DNA of 64,000 bases from Paraphoma chrysanthemicola. Its lineage: Eukaryota; Ascomycota; Dothideomycetes; Pleosporales; Phaeosphaeriaceae. The stretch is taken from the NCBI GenBank assembly GCA_020744225.1, contig JAGMWG010000013.1, positions 992,001 through 1,056,000 of the forward strand, given 5' to 3'. This document shows positions 11,305 through 22,533 of this stretch, piece after piece; the stretch's first letter is position 1, and each line of letters opens with the position of its first letter. The position numbers were made by a program, and so were the translations under genes. A model generated the notes under the pieces. That model was given only the letters and a program-made list of their open reading frames with translations. It was not told the origin of the DNA and did no database searches.

Positions 11305-14047
11305 TCATTGAACCCAAACCGTTCCCTTTTTGTTCATGTTTGACTGCACCATATCGTACATTGGATGGTATTCGTCTTTGAGACTCTCTCGGAAGGTGAA
11401 CAAAGCAACTCGATTGTACCATTTCCGAGGACATTGCTGACCTTGAAGTTTCTGTTCTTGCAATATCAGCCAGCGAAAGGTGCACAGACTTGGGTCGCCA
11501 AGGTAACGTTCTATCAGAAGAAGCACGGCGAGGTCGCGCTGCATGCCGTAGTATGTACTGCGACTGACATCAAAGCTGGCATTATCTGCGCCGGCAAAGT
11601 AGTCTCGTCCATCGTCCATAGCAAATGTACATTTCCATGTGGACATAGCTTTAATGCTCGTCATCTTGTAAGGTGTAAGTGTGACGTCAGAAAGTAAAGA
11701 ACGGAATATTAAACAGGTACCAAGGGACTGCACGACCCGATTAGCTTCATTATCCTGAAGGTAATCACCCATACTTATGACATCTCCCAAACTCGTAGGC
11801 AATGCAATCTCGGCGACGTAGGAGGAAGCATCCAACGGTGCAGTAACGCATGCGAGGCCATATTTGTTGCGCTCAGAAGATAGCTCGGAATTCAACGACG
11901 ATAGACGCGGCCAAGTGTACATGCGAGAAAGCCACGACCATGTTGGGACTGACGGGCGTAGTTCAGGATGTTGTCCGATGCGATCGATCTGCCACGATAG
12001 TCCGTGGGCGAACCCCATCAATTTGCGCCACGAAGCACTAGCTTCTTGGTTCAGCCGCGGAAATGGGGTGTCCAGAACAATTATCCCAAAGTATGATTGA
12101 TTTTCAACTATCGAGAGGATGCCTTGAAAAGCTGGGAGAGCGTCATCGTCGACGGTGAATCTTCGCTGCAGATAATGTTGCATATAGTCGGAAAACTTGA
12201 GGTTGCCTCGTATATCGTCGAACCACCGGAGTTCTGCGTCCAGAACAGTACTGAAGATTGTCGCCGTTGAGCCCCAGCTGAGTTGATTAGACCGCTCCCC
12301 GGACTGGGTGGCCTGCAGGAGACCTTCATGTTGGCTGCAAGCGCAACAGACTAGATGCGCTTGCTCTGGAGTGAAGAAAATGCATCTACGAGACAGAAGT
12401 GCTTCCTGAAATGTCCTGCTCACGCGAACATAGTCTTAGCATGGTTTATCATTCAGTATGGCCGTTGTACACTTACCATCCGCGAGTGAACCAACGTGAC
12501 CTAAATATGTGGTTGATTAGTAGGATCGGCGCAGGGCACACCGTGAAATGTGTTGTGCCATGGATATTGAGGCTTGGGAAGACACACCGTGGGCTGGATA
12601 CGCCCGGAAGGCCCGCGTTGTCGTCAGTACCTAATGCACATATAGTAGCAACAGCCCGGTTGTAAATACTGGCCATCTGATTGATCTGGTGTCGTTTGTC
12701 GGCCGAATGAAACTGCTCAATACAATAACGGTCACACCAGAGATATCTTAAGCCGAGTTGGATGGTGGCAGATATTGCATCCTCAATAGTCCTTGGAAGC
12801 GAGGTGGGTAAGTCTGTGCTTGCTGAGCCGTCGGAATGTGGTATGCTGGTAGTACTCTGGAGTCCCCAGACGTAGCTGAGAGCTATGTACCGATAATGTT
12901 CTTTCAATTTCACCACTCGCCGAGTACGGCAATCGATAACTTTGGCATTAACCGGGGACTTTTGTGCAGGTGTCTGACAAAGTTGATGGTCTCGGGCGCA
13001 ACGAGACAACATGCTACGCAGCCTCAAAAAGTCGGCGTAGGGTTGTAATTCCTGGCCGTGGCAAATCGCACTCTCTGCAATGACACCTGTGGCAGAAGGA
13101 AGGATTAACCCCTGGATTTCGGTTGTGCAGCGTGCGACAGCATCCCATCTCACCGGGTTGCGTTCGAGAGAAATGCCCAATATACCATGGCTTGACATAC
13201 CCTTTCTCATGCCTGACAAATGAGAGGCCGGGAGTACTCGTATCGCACCATTCGCAGGTGCATAAGTAGCTTGCGTACTCAAGCTTCCTGTGAAGAGGAG
13301 AGAGGCAAATGCCCGGCAAAGAATGCATGATGCATGAGACATAGACCGATGAAGTCCGATGAAGGTATAGAGCTCCATTCCTTCATTTTTCAACATGGAA
13401 CTATCCATCATGTCGAGGTTCAAGAAGTCCAGAGGGCGACATGTAGAACAGATCTGATGTTCAAACGTGGCAGCCTTCCCGAAGGAAAGGCATCTGGTAT
13501 GCGCTATCTTGCCAGCGGCTGTCTCTGACAGACTCCAGGCGGGTGCGTTCTCGTAAGCCCAACTGTACGAGGTTCGTAGATGTGGTGGACCTAGCATTCT
13601 TCGACATGATGGAGAGTTCCCAGATATCAGTTGAGCCCTAGCAAGCTCAAGATCCCAACTTTGCTTAGATGACTTTGATGAGCGCCAATCTGATTTTGAT
13701 TGTGCTGGGAAAATCAGTCCATTTTTGGTCGTTCGTTGACTTGCACTGGAGTATTTCGTTCTCCCGCTTTGTGCTTCATCGTGGACGTGTTGCTCGTTCT
13801 TTGCATTGCCGACGCCTGCGCTCAGCAGATCGCCCTGTGAGATAGTGACTTCATCGGAGATAGACCATTCAGCTGATCGTCTCGACTTGTATGGTGTATC
13901 TTCGGCGGATATAAGTAGTAGGTTTAATCGAGGGGTTGCTTTGGTGGAAGTATCCGCGCTTTCAGCGGTCCCACTCCAGCTTCGCGAGCCGCGCACTGTG
14001 CTTGGGTACTCGGGTGTGTGGGAGCTCGGCACCCGCAGAGCATTCAT
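11305..14047 (-). CDS. heterokaryon incompatibility (HET) domain protein
   Basis: Exons are 14047-12477 and 12415-11305. The 61-nt intron starts GTAAGT and ends AGCAG, and splits the codon of the Trp in RGWTFQE. The product has 893 residues. The start is the first in-frame ATG. The N-terminal 190 residues are Ser/Thr-rich and probably disordered. CSTC and CILC pairs precede the HET domain, which is recognised by YIALSYVWG (about 387-395), LWCDRYCIEQ (about 436-445, usually W-x-D-x-x-C-I), QMASIYNRAVATICAL and, after the intron, TRGWTFQEALLSRRCIFF. The C-terminal 330 residues are variable, as usual in this family. HET proteins trigger cell death when incompatible hyphae fuse; which allele partner this one recognises cannot be told. 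No NACHT or repeat domain is fused. It appears intact. Confidence 0.9.
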
Positions 14048-14869
14048 AATTCCAGCTTGAGGTGTGAACGACAATGTCGTGACGGGTCATTGGGGGTAGT
14101 TGTTCATAGTCAAAAGCCTATAGGCAGTGCAATCAGGCGCCCAATTGCGGCTGAGTCGCGAAACGAGCCACAATGCGGGGCTAAGGCAGCACGTGAATGT
14201 GGGTGCGAGCGTCATGATGAGCAACATGCATCACGAGCCGCAGCTCGAATTGAGCGTGCGAAGGTCGGGACGACAGACTTTGGTGCGTGTACAAGCTCAA
14301 CTTTTCGTCGGGTCTTCGCACCTTTCGCGAGATTCAACGTGACCAAAAAATCGCGACGCAATTTCATCGCACTCGATGGCATAATATGGTAGGAGTTGCG
14401 TGTAATGTGAATTACGGACGCATGTGTGAAGGTCAGATAGATGGAAGACGCGACGGTCGAAAGTTTGATTGGCAGGCACAAGTGCGACGCAGACTTTGGG
14501 ACCGGCTGGCTCGGCGCGGCCCACGTGTACCAAACTTCTCTCCTCAACCAGCGAGCTTATTCCGACCTCATGCTTTGGGGAATCAGAGGTCTCCACTCGC
14601 GTCGTTGAGTGTCAAAGTTTTGCGTTTAATGGTCCTCTTTACTGCGTACAAACGCCCTCTCATACCAGAGCGTTAGCTATAGGAACTCACGTCGCATAAT
14701 CCAGACTTTGAAATAATGTGGTATCATAAAATTTGTCTACAAGAAAACGGCTAACTAGAGCCAAATGTAAAATCCCAAAAAGAGTACTGCGCCGCATATG
14801 CAAAACCACCACGTCCCTGTATGTACAACCACCATGAACTCAACTCAAGCATCTACGAAACATCCAAGC
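14048..14869. other. intergenic, 822 bp
   Basis: This is the upstream region of the HET gene (-) and the 3' flank of the secreted protein gene (-). Overlapping short frames on both strands lack domains. No repeat or RNA gene was recognised. Confidence 0.45.
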
Positions 14870-16021
14870 TTAGTCGCAAGTGAAGCCACAATCCATCTGT
14901 CGCTTTCCGTTGTCATACTTGCCAATGGAGCACCTGCTCTTATCGTTCGAATCCCAAGATTGGCTCCCGTAGGCGAAGCGTACTGCATCAGCGTCGACAC
15001 CGCCAGTCTTGATCTCGAGAGTCAAAGGAAGCTTGCTGGTGACCGAGGCAGTTGGTCCGCCTTTCTTGAACTCTCCGATCTTGTTCTCGTTGGCATCGTT
15101 GAGAGCGGTGACTTCGAGCGAGTACTGGTCCTTGGATGGGTCGGGCTTCTGGTACTGGATCACGTGGACGCCGCACCAACCGGGTCGGTAGCCCTTGTCG
15201 TCTGAATCGAAATGTCAGTCTTCACCTTGATCGTTTTGGGCCTTGGACTTACTGTTGGGTGCGTTGCTGTCGAGGTTGCCGCCGCCCTTGCCGATCTTAG
15301 GAACACCACATTCCCACTTCTTTGTGCGAGATGTCGAGATGTAGTTGTTACCCATATCTCCGTGGTGGCAAATGTAAGGACCCTTATCGCACTCCCTGAA
15401 TGGAGATCCACCCAATCCGTCATCCTTGCAGCGGATGTGTTTGTTGTATTCTTCCGCAAGATCGTTGACTGGGATCTCCTGCCAGTCGCCAATATACTTG
15501 AGCTGTAGCTTGGGAGTTGTGAGCCCTTCACCTTGACCTTCGCCGTTCTTCTCCTGGAATGTAATGCTGAAGTCACCGATGCGAGGATCTGTGAAGTATT
15601 GCCTGCCTCCTACGAAGCAGACATTCCAGCCAGCACCTATATTTACGCATCAACGTCTGAATCATTTGTACTCTATGGGATGGCTTACCATTGGGGTTGT
15701 ATTCCTTCTTGCCATCGTCGCACTCGACTGTTGCCTTGCAATTGGACCCATCCTTGGTTTCCATGTATACTGAACACATCTGAGGATGCTTCTTAAAGTC
15801 CCTGGTTTGGTTAGTCTGGTTATTGTCCCTCAATCGTAGTCCTGAGATACTGACCATGTCGTCTCTGCTTCGGCATCTGGAAAGATGACACCAAAGACTT
15901 TCAGGATAGCCAGTACAATATCGGCTTTTCCACGAGTCACAAGGTTTGTGATAGGGCTGGCCTGTACCTGCTGGCTTTGAAGAAGTATAGCTGCAGCCGC
16001 AACGATGCCGGAAGTCTTCAT
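14870..16021 (-). CDS. secreted protein of unknown function, four exons
   Basis: Exons are 16021-15855, 15801-15689, 15636-15253 and 15201-14870. The introns are 51-53 nt, start GTCAGT, GTAAGC and GTAAGT, and all keep phase, giving 331 residues. Residues 1-22 are a signal peptide (MKTSGIVAAAAILLQSQQVQA). The mature protein has many cysteines. Recognisable conserved stretches are GWNVCFVGGRQYFTDPRIGD, PKLQLKYIGDW, HIRCKDDG, ECDKGPYICHHGDMGNNYIS, WCGVHVIQYQK and VRFAYGSQSW with a CGFTCD end. This pattern matches a family of secreted proteins I recall from plant-associated and soil ascomycetes; it has no assigned activity. There are no catalytic signatures. Secretion is well supported; the function is unknown. 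Confidence 0.85.
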
Positions 16022-18215
16022 GGTTGATAAGATGAGGGAGTTCTCGATTGAGAAGATGATAGTTGGATGATTGCTTTAGGAGATTGGGTGTGCCGGTGAG
16101 AGGGTCCTGTGCTGTGATGCTCATCTTGTCGTACGGAACTAACTTCTTATATATACAATGGCTACACATACCAAGCGCGCATCTCTGCCTTGCGGGCCTG
16201 ACATCTTGAGTTGTTATTCTTAGGAAAAGCACGTCCATCGCGAGTAGCAGTCATGATGTGTCGATGCAATTGGGTCGACGCCCCCCAGATGACAGGCGAA
16301 GGAGCACAATTCGACCCGTAATCGTTAGTGTAGCACAAATCAAACTCAACTGGACTACAGCGCTGAGGCTTGGACACCTGGTGAACACTATTCCAGGCAT
16401 CCTGAGCCTTAATCTAGCGTTTCGAATTATTCGAGACCGAGTTAGACCGGTGACAGCGCTTACTGGGTGTACTCTGGGGCGGAATAGCACCAAGCTTTTC
16501 TTGGCCAGGGACCTGGATATTTTTGGGTCCATCGAGAAGCATGCCAAGATTCATTATTTCTCCAACAGCAGGAAATGCACGGCGAACGCAGATGGCGCGC
16601 AGGCCCAGGATATAGATGCTTCACTTAGGCAGTGACATGTCACCCATGCGCACCCAATTTTAGTCATAGTGATCAATGATAAGTTTCTTGTCCTGTTAAT
16701 TCTGTATCGAACAGCCCAAATTTGCGCGAATGCGTACTGTGAGCTGTAAGCGCGCACAACTCTCTGAAGATTGAATGCGGATTGATCGGCGCTTCCGCCA
16801 ACTGCGCCGTCCCGCTGCACGCCTTAACATTGGCATGGTCGATGCTTCACGGCCCACAGTTCTGCGAACACGGTAAGCACCTATGCAGGAGATTATGCGA
16901 GGGACTCAAAACGTCGGCCAAGGCCGTATATAAGAACCATAATCGGGCTGTTCAGTGCACCTGCCCGCATATGGTAATAGAAACGCCCCAACATGAAGCA
17001 ATTGCAGGAGCAACCGAACGTGCCGATCGTGCGTAAGGCTGCGTAGGTGGGTCTGGCACAGCCCAGCAGGTAAACAGTATGCAGTCGCGGGACAGGACGC
17101 GCCTGCAATTGTCTGAAGCAGCTGGCGCGAGGGCTCACAGTGCGGAGTGACGACTTTCTCATTGTGCGCGAAAGAAATGGCCGAGAGAGTTGTAATGGCT
17201 GTCAAACACAACAAAGCAGAGCGCAAGATGAAGAACGCGCAACGCGAACCTCCAAGCACTGATTGGGCAAAGCTTCCTCAATATTGTAAGCGTGTCTACT
17301 CGCACTGAAGAACATCTTCACCCATTAGTATGCACAGTACGATGAGGGCAGATATTGAGCAGGGCCATCGTGGACATGACAAGGCAGACTTCGCGAAGTG
17401 CGAGCGAAACAACCCAGCGCTTCCCTTGTCAAACGAAACAAAATGACATCTGGCTTGGCGATCTCACAGCCTCACCCTCCATTTCCGCTCTGCCAAGTTC
17501 CGATTGTGGGGGCTGGAGGGGGCCGCAGCTCTGCAATCTAGATGATCCACATCTGCTGCCCTTTAGGCCATCATCGTCCGTTTTCCAATGTTGGAAGGAA
17601 CGACCTCAATTGCGCTGATTTATTGGCCATCGATGTCCATTGAATTGTGTAGGTGGGGTCCGGCCAGCAGAAAAGCCGGGTGCAGCTTCTGCTCGTGTTA
17701 AACGCGAAAGCGGTCAGGTGAGTGCATGTCATTCCTGACGACGGACGAACAATTTTCAATGATTATCCTGCGACGATTGCATGGCGAGGCTGTGGATGGA
17801 TTGAAGGAGGGCCTGAGAACGGGAAGGCCCGAGACTGGACTGGACGAGCTAGTCTGCACTGGGATCGCACGTGGTGGCGGAGCTCACAACGCGCCGGGCG
17901 CGTTGCTATTTATCGCACACGCAGATTTACCACAAATCCCGACCGAACTACGTCATACACGCTGAATGAACTACATACACTTACTCAATTGCAATAAAAC
18001 ATTATATCGCGTAGCATCGGTGCCCCGCTGAGCGTTGCGCACAGTGTTGACCATGTAGGAATCAAATCGTCAAGCGAGACATGACATTTCCGTACGGTCG
18101 AGAATCATCTGAGTCGAGAAAATTCCAGACACTATCCAGTACGATCATTTGAGTGTGCGTGGTGTTGAAGATCGTCGAGTGTAGCCATTGGTATTCTGAA
18201 GAGAAAGCCCACAAA
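16022..18215. other. gene-free stretch, 2.2 kb
   Basis: The first few hundred bases are the upstream region of the secreted protein gene (-). Beyond that, many short frames lie on both strands (for example 16258-16635, 16906-17259, 17355-17618), but none carries a domain, a signal peptide or a convincing splice pattern. The stretch ends in the kinase relic. It may be decayed sequence. No transposon ends were recognised. Confidence 0.45.
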
Positions 18216-18659
18216 TATTGGCTCAGTAGCAGGGTTCTTCTGAGGATTGTGTTATACAATGCCTCAGATGTGCATATCATTGAACACGCACTTTCGAATG
18301 CGTCGCTCATGAGAAAACAGCTTTTCGAGCTCGTTGTTGGCCAGCCGCCTATTGACAGCATCATGGCGACTCCTACAAATACTGTCCAGCAAATGCTCAA
18401 GACTGCCAGCGATGAATTACCAGGGCGTTGGCATCAAACGTGGCGGAGCATGGATACTACTTGAGCAGGCGGAAGTACTGAAAATAAACCTCGGGAATGG
18501 CTGGAGGAGACATATTTTGACGGCGAAAGAAAGGAAGAATTTACCCGCAAGGACATTATCAGAGTTGGCAGTCTGATCCGCCAGATGTTGCGATTCGAGC
18601 CTTCGCGCAGAGCTTCGGCACAGGAGATTTTGCAAGACCCTTGGTTTCAAGAGGATTAG
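18216..18659 (+). pseudogene. relic of an SRPK-like serine/threonine kinase
   Basis: The frame resembles the C-terminal lobe of fungal SRPK-type kinases. YNASDV and MRKQLFELVVGQPPIDSIM match the region around subdomains IX-X. KPREWLEETYFDGE, then TRKDIIRVGSLIRQMLRFEP, then ASAQEILQDPWF correspond to subdomain XI and the end of the domain. An in-frame TGA at 18462-18464 interrupts the reading (SMDTT, stop, AGGSTEN), and the same frame continues to TAG at 18657. The N-terminal lobe with the ATP site and the HRD/DFG motifs is absent upstream. The text before 18216 in this frame is unlike a kinase. It is a truncated, inactivated copy; a single CGA-to-TGA change could explain the stop. Confidence 0.8.
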
Positions 18660-18869
18660 CTCTCGATAGTCATTCAACGTGCCGATCAGCATAGTTCATA
18701 TGCGCGAGCGAGCTTCAAATACCAGCACACTGTGCCATCAGGGTAGTACCTGCACTGCCCCGCTTTCCTTCCAGATTCACCAAGGAGCACTCACCATCTA
18801 CCACATCACACAAATTGTACTCAGTACCACCGACGATGTGCGTTGGATCATTCGCAAAACTTGCGAAGG

Positions 18870-19781
18870 ATGAGGCCGAACGATACAGCACGCCCACAGG
18901 CGAAGGTCCCACTTATCCCTGAGAACGTCTCACACGTACCTGCTCGAGCTGGCAGCCAGCAGCAAAGACCACTTTTCCGAATTCTTCTACTAGAATTGCG
19001 ACAGCTTATTTATGTAGCTGCCTCCACGGAGCGTTCATATCTATTGCATATCGTTGCCTATCGCGGATACATGTGGTAAGGCCGATACCCGAATATGGGC
19101 CATTGGCATTGCGATGTTACTGAAAGTCCACTTCCCACATGGCAGCACTCGTGCTTCGGAAGTTGGGCAGTGGAGTTTGGGGAATGCTTTCGAATGGCAC
19201 CCTGCTCAAACAGCAATCTAGTGTCATTCATGCTAACTCGCCGCATAGTGAGAATATTTTCAAGTGTCCTTCATGTTCATTCAGCCTAATGCCTTCGCAG
19301 CTACAGTGAAGCCATTGACATATTGTACAAATTCAAACCCCTCAGCTTCTCGGGTGCAAGAAGTATGCTCAGGTTTCATTCCTTGTATGTTGGCCACTGG
19401 CACAGACTTCTTCGGATCAACTTCTCCACGGGATTCGTCGTAGGTGTCACACGCGCCTTTTGGACCGGCGATCATCTACCGCCTGAGAATTACGACCACT
19501 GGGAAGACGCTTGTCGGCTCAGTGGTATGCTTTATGGCTTACGGTCTCTTGACGTGGATATGACTATTTGGAATTGGCACGAACGTAGGATGGCTATATT
19601 ACTGGATTCAGAGTCGTGGCTGAGTATATTTGGGCCATTGCAGACGATCAAAGTGAAGAGATGATGTGAGGTGGAAAGCAATGTCGACGTTGAACAGTCC
19701 TTGAAAAACCTTCTTGGACCACTCACTTTTCGAGTTATAGTGCGAAGAAGGCCATTCGGTGAGGTTTTTAAATGTTTCTAG
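18870..19781 (+). pseudogene. decayed DUF7730-type gene, first copy of a tandem array
   Basis: This copy aligns with the two genes downstream (20118-21070 and 21437-22370). Shared blocks are LRQLIYVAASTE, LLHIVAYRG, MGHWHCDVTES, TWQHSCFGSW, SNSNLVSFML, YSEAIDILYKF, PPENYDHWEDACRLSGMLYGL, DVDMTIWNW and SLKNLLGPLTF. Three lesions are visible. A TAA lies at 19077-19079 between the RGYMW and MGHWHC blocks. The intron donor, AT|GTAAGT or AT|GTAAGC in the sisters, reads ATAGTGAGA near 19247, so correct splicing would shift phase. A TGA lies at 19662-19664. The downstream acceptor (TTCGCAG) and the following frame are still intact. It is most likely a dead paralogue; the broken phase argues against simple extra introns. 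Confidence 0.8.
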
Positions 19782-20117
19782 TTATATTGCAGTCATTTTG
19801 ACCACCAAGACACTGGAATATGCGGTTCGTGCAACGCGCCCTCACGTGAACGCCACGTCGACGCCGTATCCGCCTCTCATCTACAATAACCATTGCAAGC
19901 CAACAAACCGTCCGCCCCTAAACTTGCGGCGCTGTGACAACGCTCCCAAAATCGAAAATGCACATTGCCGCGGGCTGTTTGGTTGAACGTGGTTTTCGCG
20001 CTTGCTGTGCCTCATTTGAAGTGGCACGTGCACTGGCCCGCCGCCCTTTCGGATTAATCAAGGGGTTCCGCCACTAGGCATCACAACACACAACATGCAT
20101 TGAGAACTTTGACCAAC
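19782..20117. other. intergenic, 336 bp
   Basis: This is the upstream region of the second DUF7730 copy. It contains a CACGTG in the context GGCACGTGCAC near 20024. Nothing else was recognised. Confidence 0.45.
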
Positions 20118-21070
20118 ATGCGACGATTCTTGTGCGGAACACCGCAAAGACGGAGGTGGAGGCCGAGCCCTTGGGATGATTTTCTCAACGCGACATTGCC
20201 TCTGCTGATACAATCGAGGCAACCTATCTCGATAGAGCTCTCCAACATAGCGGACCGAGCCCATCAACAACCGCAAAGCCGGCTTTTTGAACTCCTTCCA
20301 ACAGAACTACGACTGCTCATCTATGAAGCTGCCCTTACTGAGCCTGGACTTGTTTCCCACATGCTTGCCCACCGTGACAAACGCTGGAACACCGAGAACC
20401 TAAACTGGGGCCACTGGCATTGCGACCGGAGTGGATCGTCGCTGCTTAGATGGCAGCAACCATGCTTTGGCACTGGCGACAGTGAGACAAACCTGTGTGC
20501 GCGGCTCCGGCCTCGCCTGAATACCGATCCGACGTCTCTCCTGCTTACATGTCGTTTGATGTAAGTAATCAACATTTTGAAAGCCCTGTGACATACTTGC
20601 TCATAGGATCCAGATATTCCGAGGCTATACACATCTTGTATGGTTACAATACCTTCGGCTTCATGAGTACTTCTAGCCTGCTTTCATTTTACTGCTTGTA
20701 CAAAAGCAACTGGCACATGATCCGGAGGATCGATCTCGCAACACTATTACATGTACCCGTGGAAACAATGGCGGTCTCCAGCCATCCACGTCTCGAGTAC
20801 GACGATTGGAACAAGGCTTGCACGGTCATTAGCACACTTCCTGCCTTGGCCATTTTCAGTGTCAATTTGACGGTATGGAGTTCTAAAACCCGCAGGCCTG
20901 TCATGAGTGTAAGCAAGGAGGATCTTTTGGCGATATTTGGGCCTTTGCAACAGCTCGATGTGCGGGAATTCAAGGTTGAAAGCAACCTTCATGTCGAGGA
21001 CAGCTTGGCTGATCTTCTGGGTCCACTCAGTTTTCGTATGGTGCAGCGGGACAGATCGTATGTGCTTTGA
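20118..21070 (+). CDS. DUF7730-type protein, second copy of the tandem array
   Basis: Exons are 20118-20560 and 20614-21070. The intron starts GTAAGT and ends GATCCAG, giving 299 residues. The ATG at 20118 is the first in frame. After a basic N-terminus comes LFELLPTELRLLIYEAAL, the F-box-like LPxELRxxIY segment, then WGHWHCD, WQQPCFGTG and, across the intron, IYSEAIHILYGYNTF. This last block is the usual second landmark of DUF7730 (a regular xxYxEAxxxLYxxNTF block). The C-terminus has LAIFGPLQQLDVREFKVE and LADLLGPLSF. No catalytic residues are apparent. The structure, splice position and phase are identical to its neighbours, which shows tandem duplication. The function is unknown. Confidence 0.85.
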
Positions 21071-21436
21071 TGAATTTGATGTTGCAAACTTCTGCAAGGA
21101 ACGGCAGGACCGGGCAGGCATTGAGCAGTTCCTGAGGTTGTTGCACACTAGTGCGTTTTCGGACGACGCGTCGAACTTGGAGACGCGAACTTCACATGTT
21201 GGCTGTGCGACCTGCTTCGCCTACCCCGTCCCGAGCGAGTACGGAATTGGTCCAAAGTGACGATAAGATCCAGTTGGCCTTGTTCAGGCATCTTCTGACA
21301 CGTAGGCGCCGGCCGTGTGGTCGGATGCGGCACACCGACGAAGCTGCGCCGCAATGTTTTTCGGCCTCTTCACTCCTGTTTCCATCTGCACATACTCGCC
21401 GACAGCCATCTCCTCATCTCTCAGTGTTGCCTCTCA
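21071..21436. other. intergenic, 366 bp
   Basis: This is the spacer between the second and third DUF7730 copies. It holds the promoter of the third. No features were recognised. Confidence 0.45.
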
Positions 21437-22370
21437 ATGCGTCGAATGCTCGATCACGTCCTAGGAGGGAAGAAAACTACTACTCACGCACAACCGAACA
21501 GGATCGACCATAATGTACGACCGCAACCCTACTGCATGGTTGAGCCAGCCCACAACCAGAGCCAATGCGCCATTTTCACACGGCTCTCGGCAGAATTGCG
21601 ACTTTTGATCCATGAAGCTGTGCTCACTCAATCTAGCCAGCTCCTACATATTGTGGCTTACCGTGGCAAAGAGAAGCGAAAGTGCATGGGTCATTGGCAT
21701 TGCATAGAGCGAGACTGTCCGTATCCAACGTGGCAGCACAAGTGTTTTGGAATATGGGCAGAAGAAACGGGTGGCAGGCTCCATCGCATGGAACCTCGCT
21801 CCAATAGCAACCTCGTAACTTGGTTGTTAGCCTGTCGGCTAATGTAAGCCCTCCTGAACTTTGATCTATTACGCTCTGACACCATCGAGTTATTGCGAGG
21901 CCATCGGTGTTCTGTACAACGCCAACACATTCAGCTTTAAAGGCGCGCGGGGCATCATCAGATTCCAATCCATGGTAACACCACATAATTGGGACATGAT
22001 TCGTCATGTGAATCTATCTACTGTCTTTAAGGTGCCAATGGCAATTTCACCGGCGCTCGCATGCATCCCCCCTGAGAATTATTCGGACTGGGAACGAGCT
22101 TGCACAATGATCGGGACTTTGAGCGGCCTAAGAATCCTCACTATCGATATGACCATCTGGAACTACTATGATTACAGGACCACAAATACCATGGAGGACA
22201 AAGCCTTGATATCCATTCTCAATCCTTTGAAAGCCCTTCAAATCAGTTTCATTGAAGTTGAGCTCAACATTGAATTACCACAGACGGTAAAGTTGGTATT
22301 GGAGCCGTTCGATTTCGACGTCGTGCAACGCCATAGACCTTACAACGCAAGAGTGTTTCGCCAAGCATGA
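21437..22370 (+). CDS. DUF7730-type protein, third copy of the tandem array
   Basis: Exons are 21437-21843 and 21890-22370, with a 46-nt intron starting GTAAGC and ending ATCGAG. The product has 295 residues. Landmarks match the other copies: FTRLSAELRLLIHEAVLT, LLHIVAYRGKEK, MGHWHCIE, TWQHKCFGIW, NLVTWLLACRL, IYCEAIGVLYNANTFSF, PPENYSDWERACTMIGTL, TIDMTIWNYY and LVLEPFDFDVVQRHRP. It is closer to the dead first copy than to the second (shared HIVAYRG, HWHC, PPENY and DMTIWN blocks), so it and the first copy may be the younger pair. The frame is intact with a normal splice. The function is unknown. Confidence 0.85.
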
Positions 22371-22533
22371 CGCAGCGACACACCACAAATCATACTCAGC
22401 CTAACTCGAATACAAAGTCCTCGAACCACCGATTTGACATCGCAGCAGTCAGCATCCCTCATGTCTGGGCCTTACACGAGCGGAACAATACGCCCTCTGT
22501 CATCGACCGTCCTTGGGTTGTTTTGGTCGTCCA

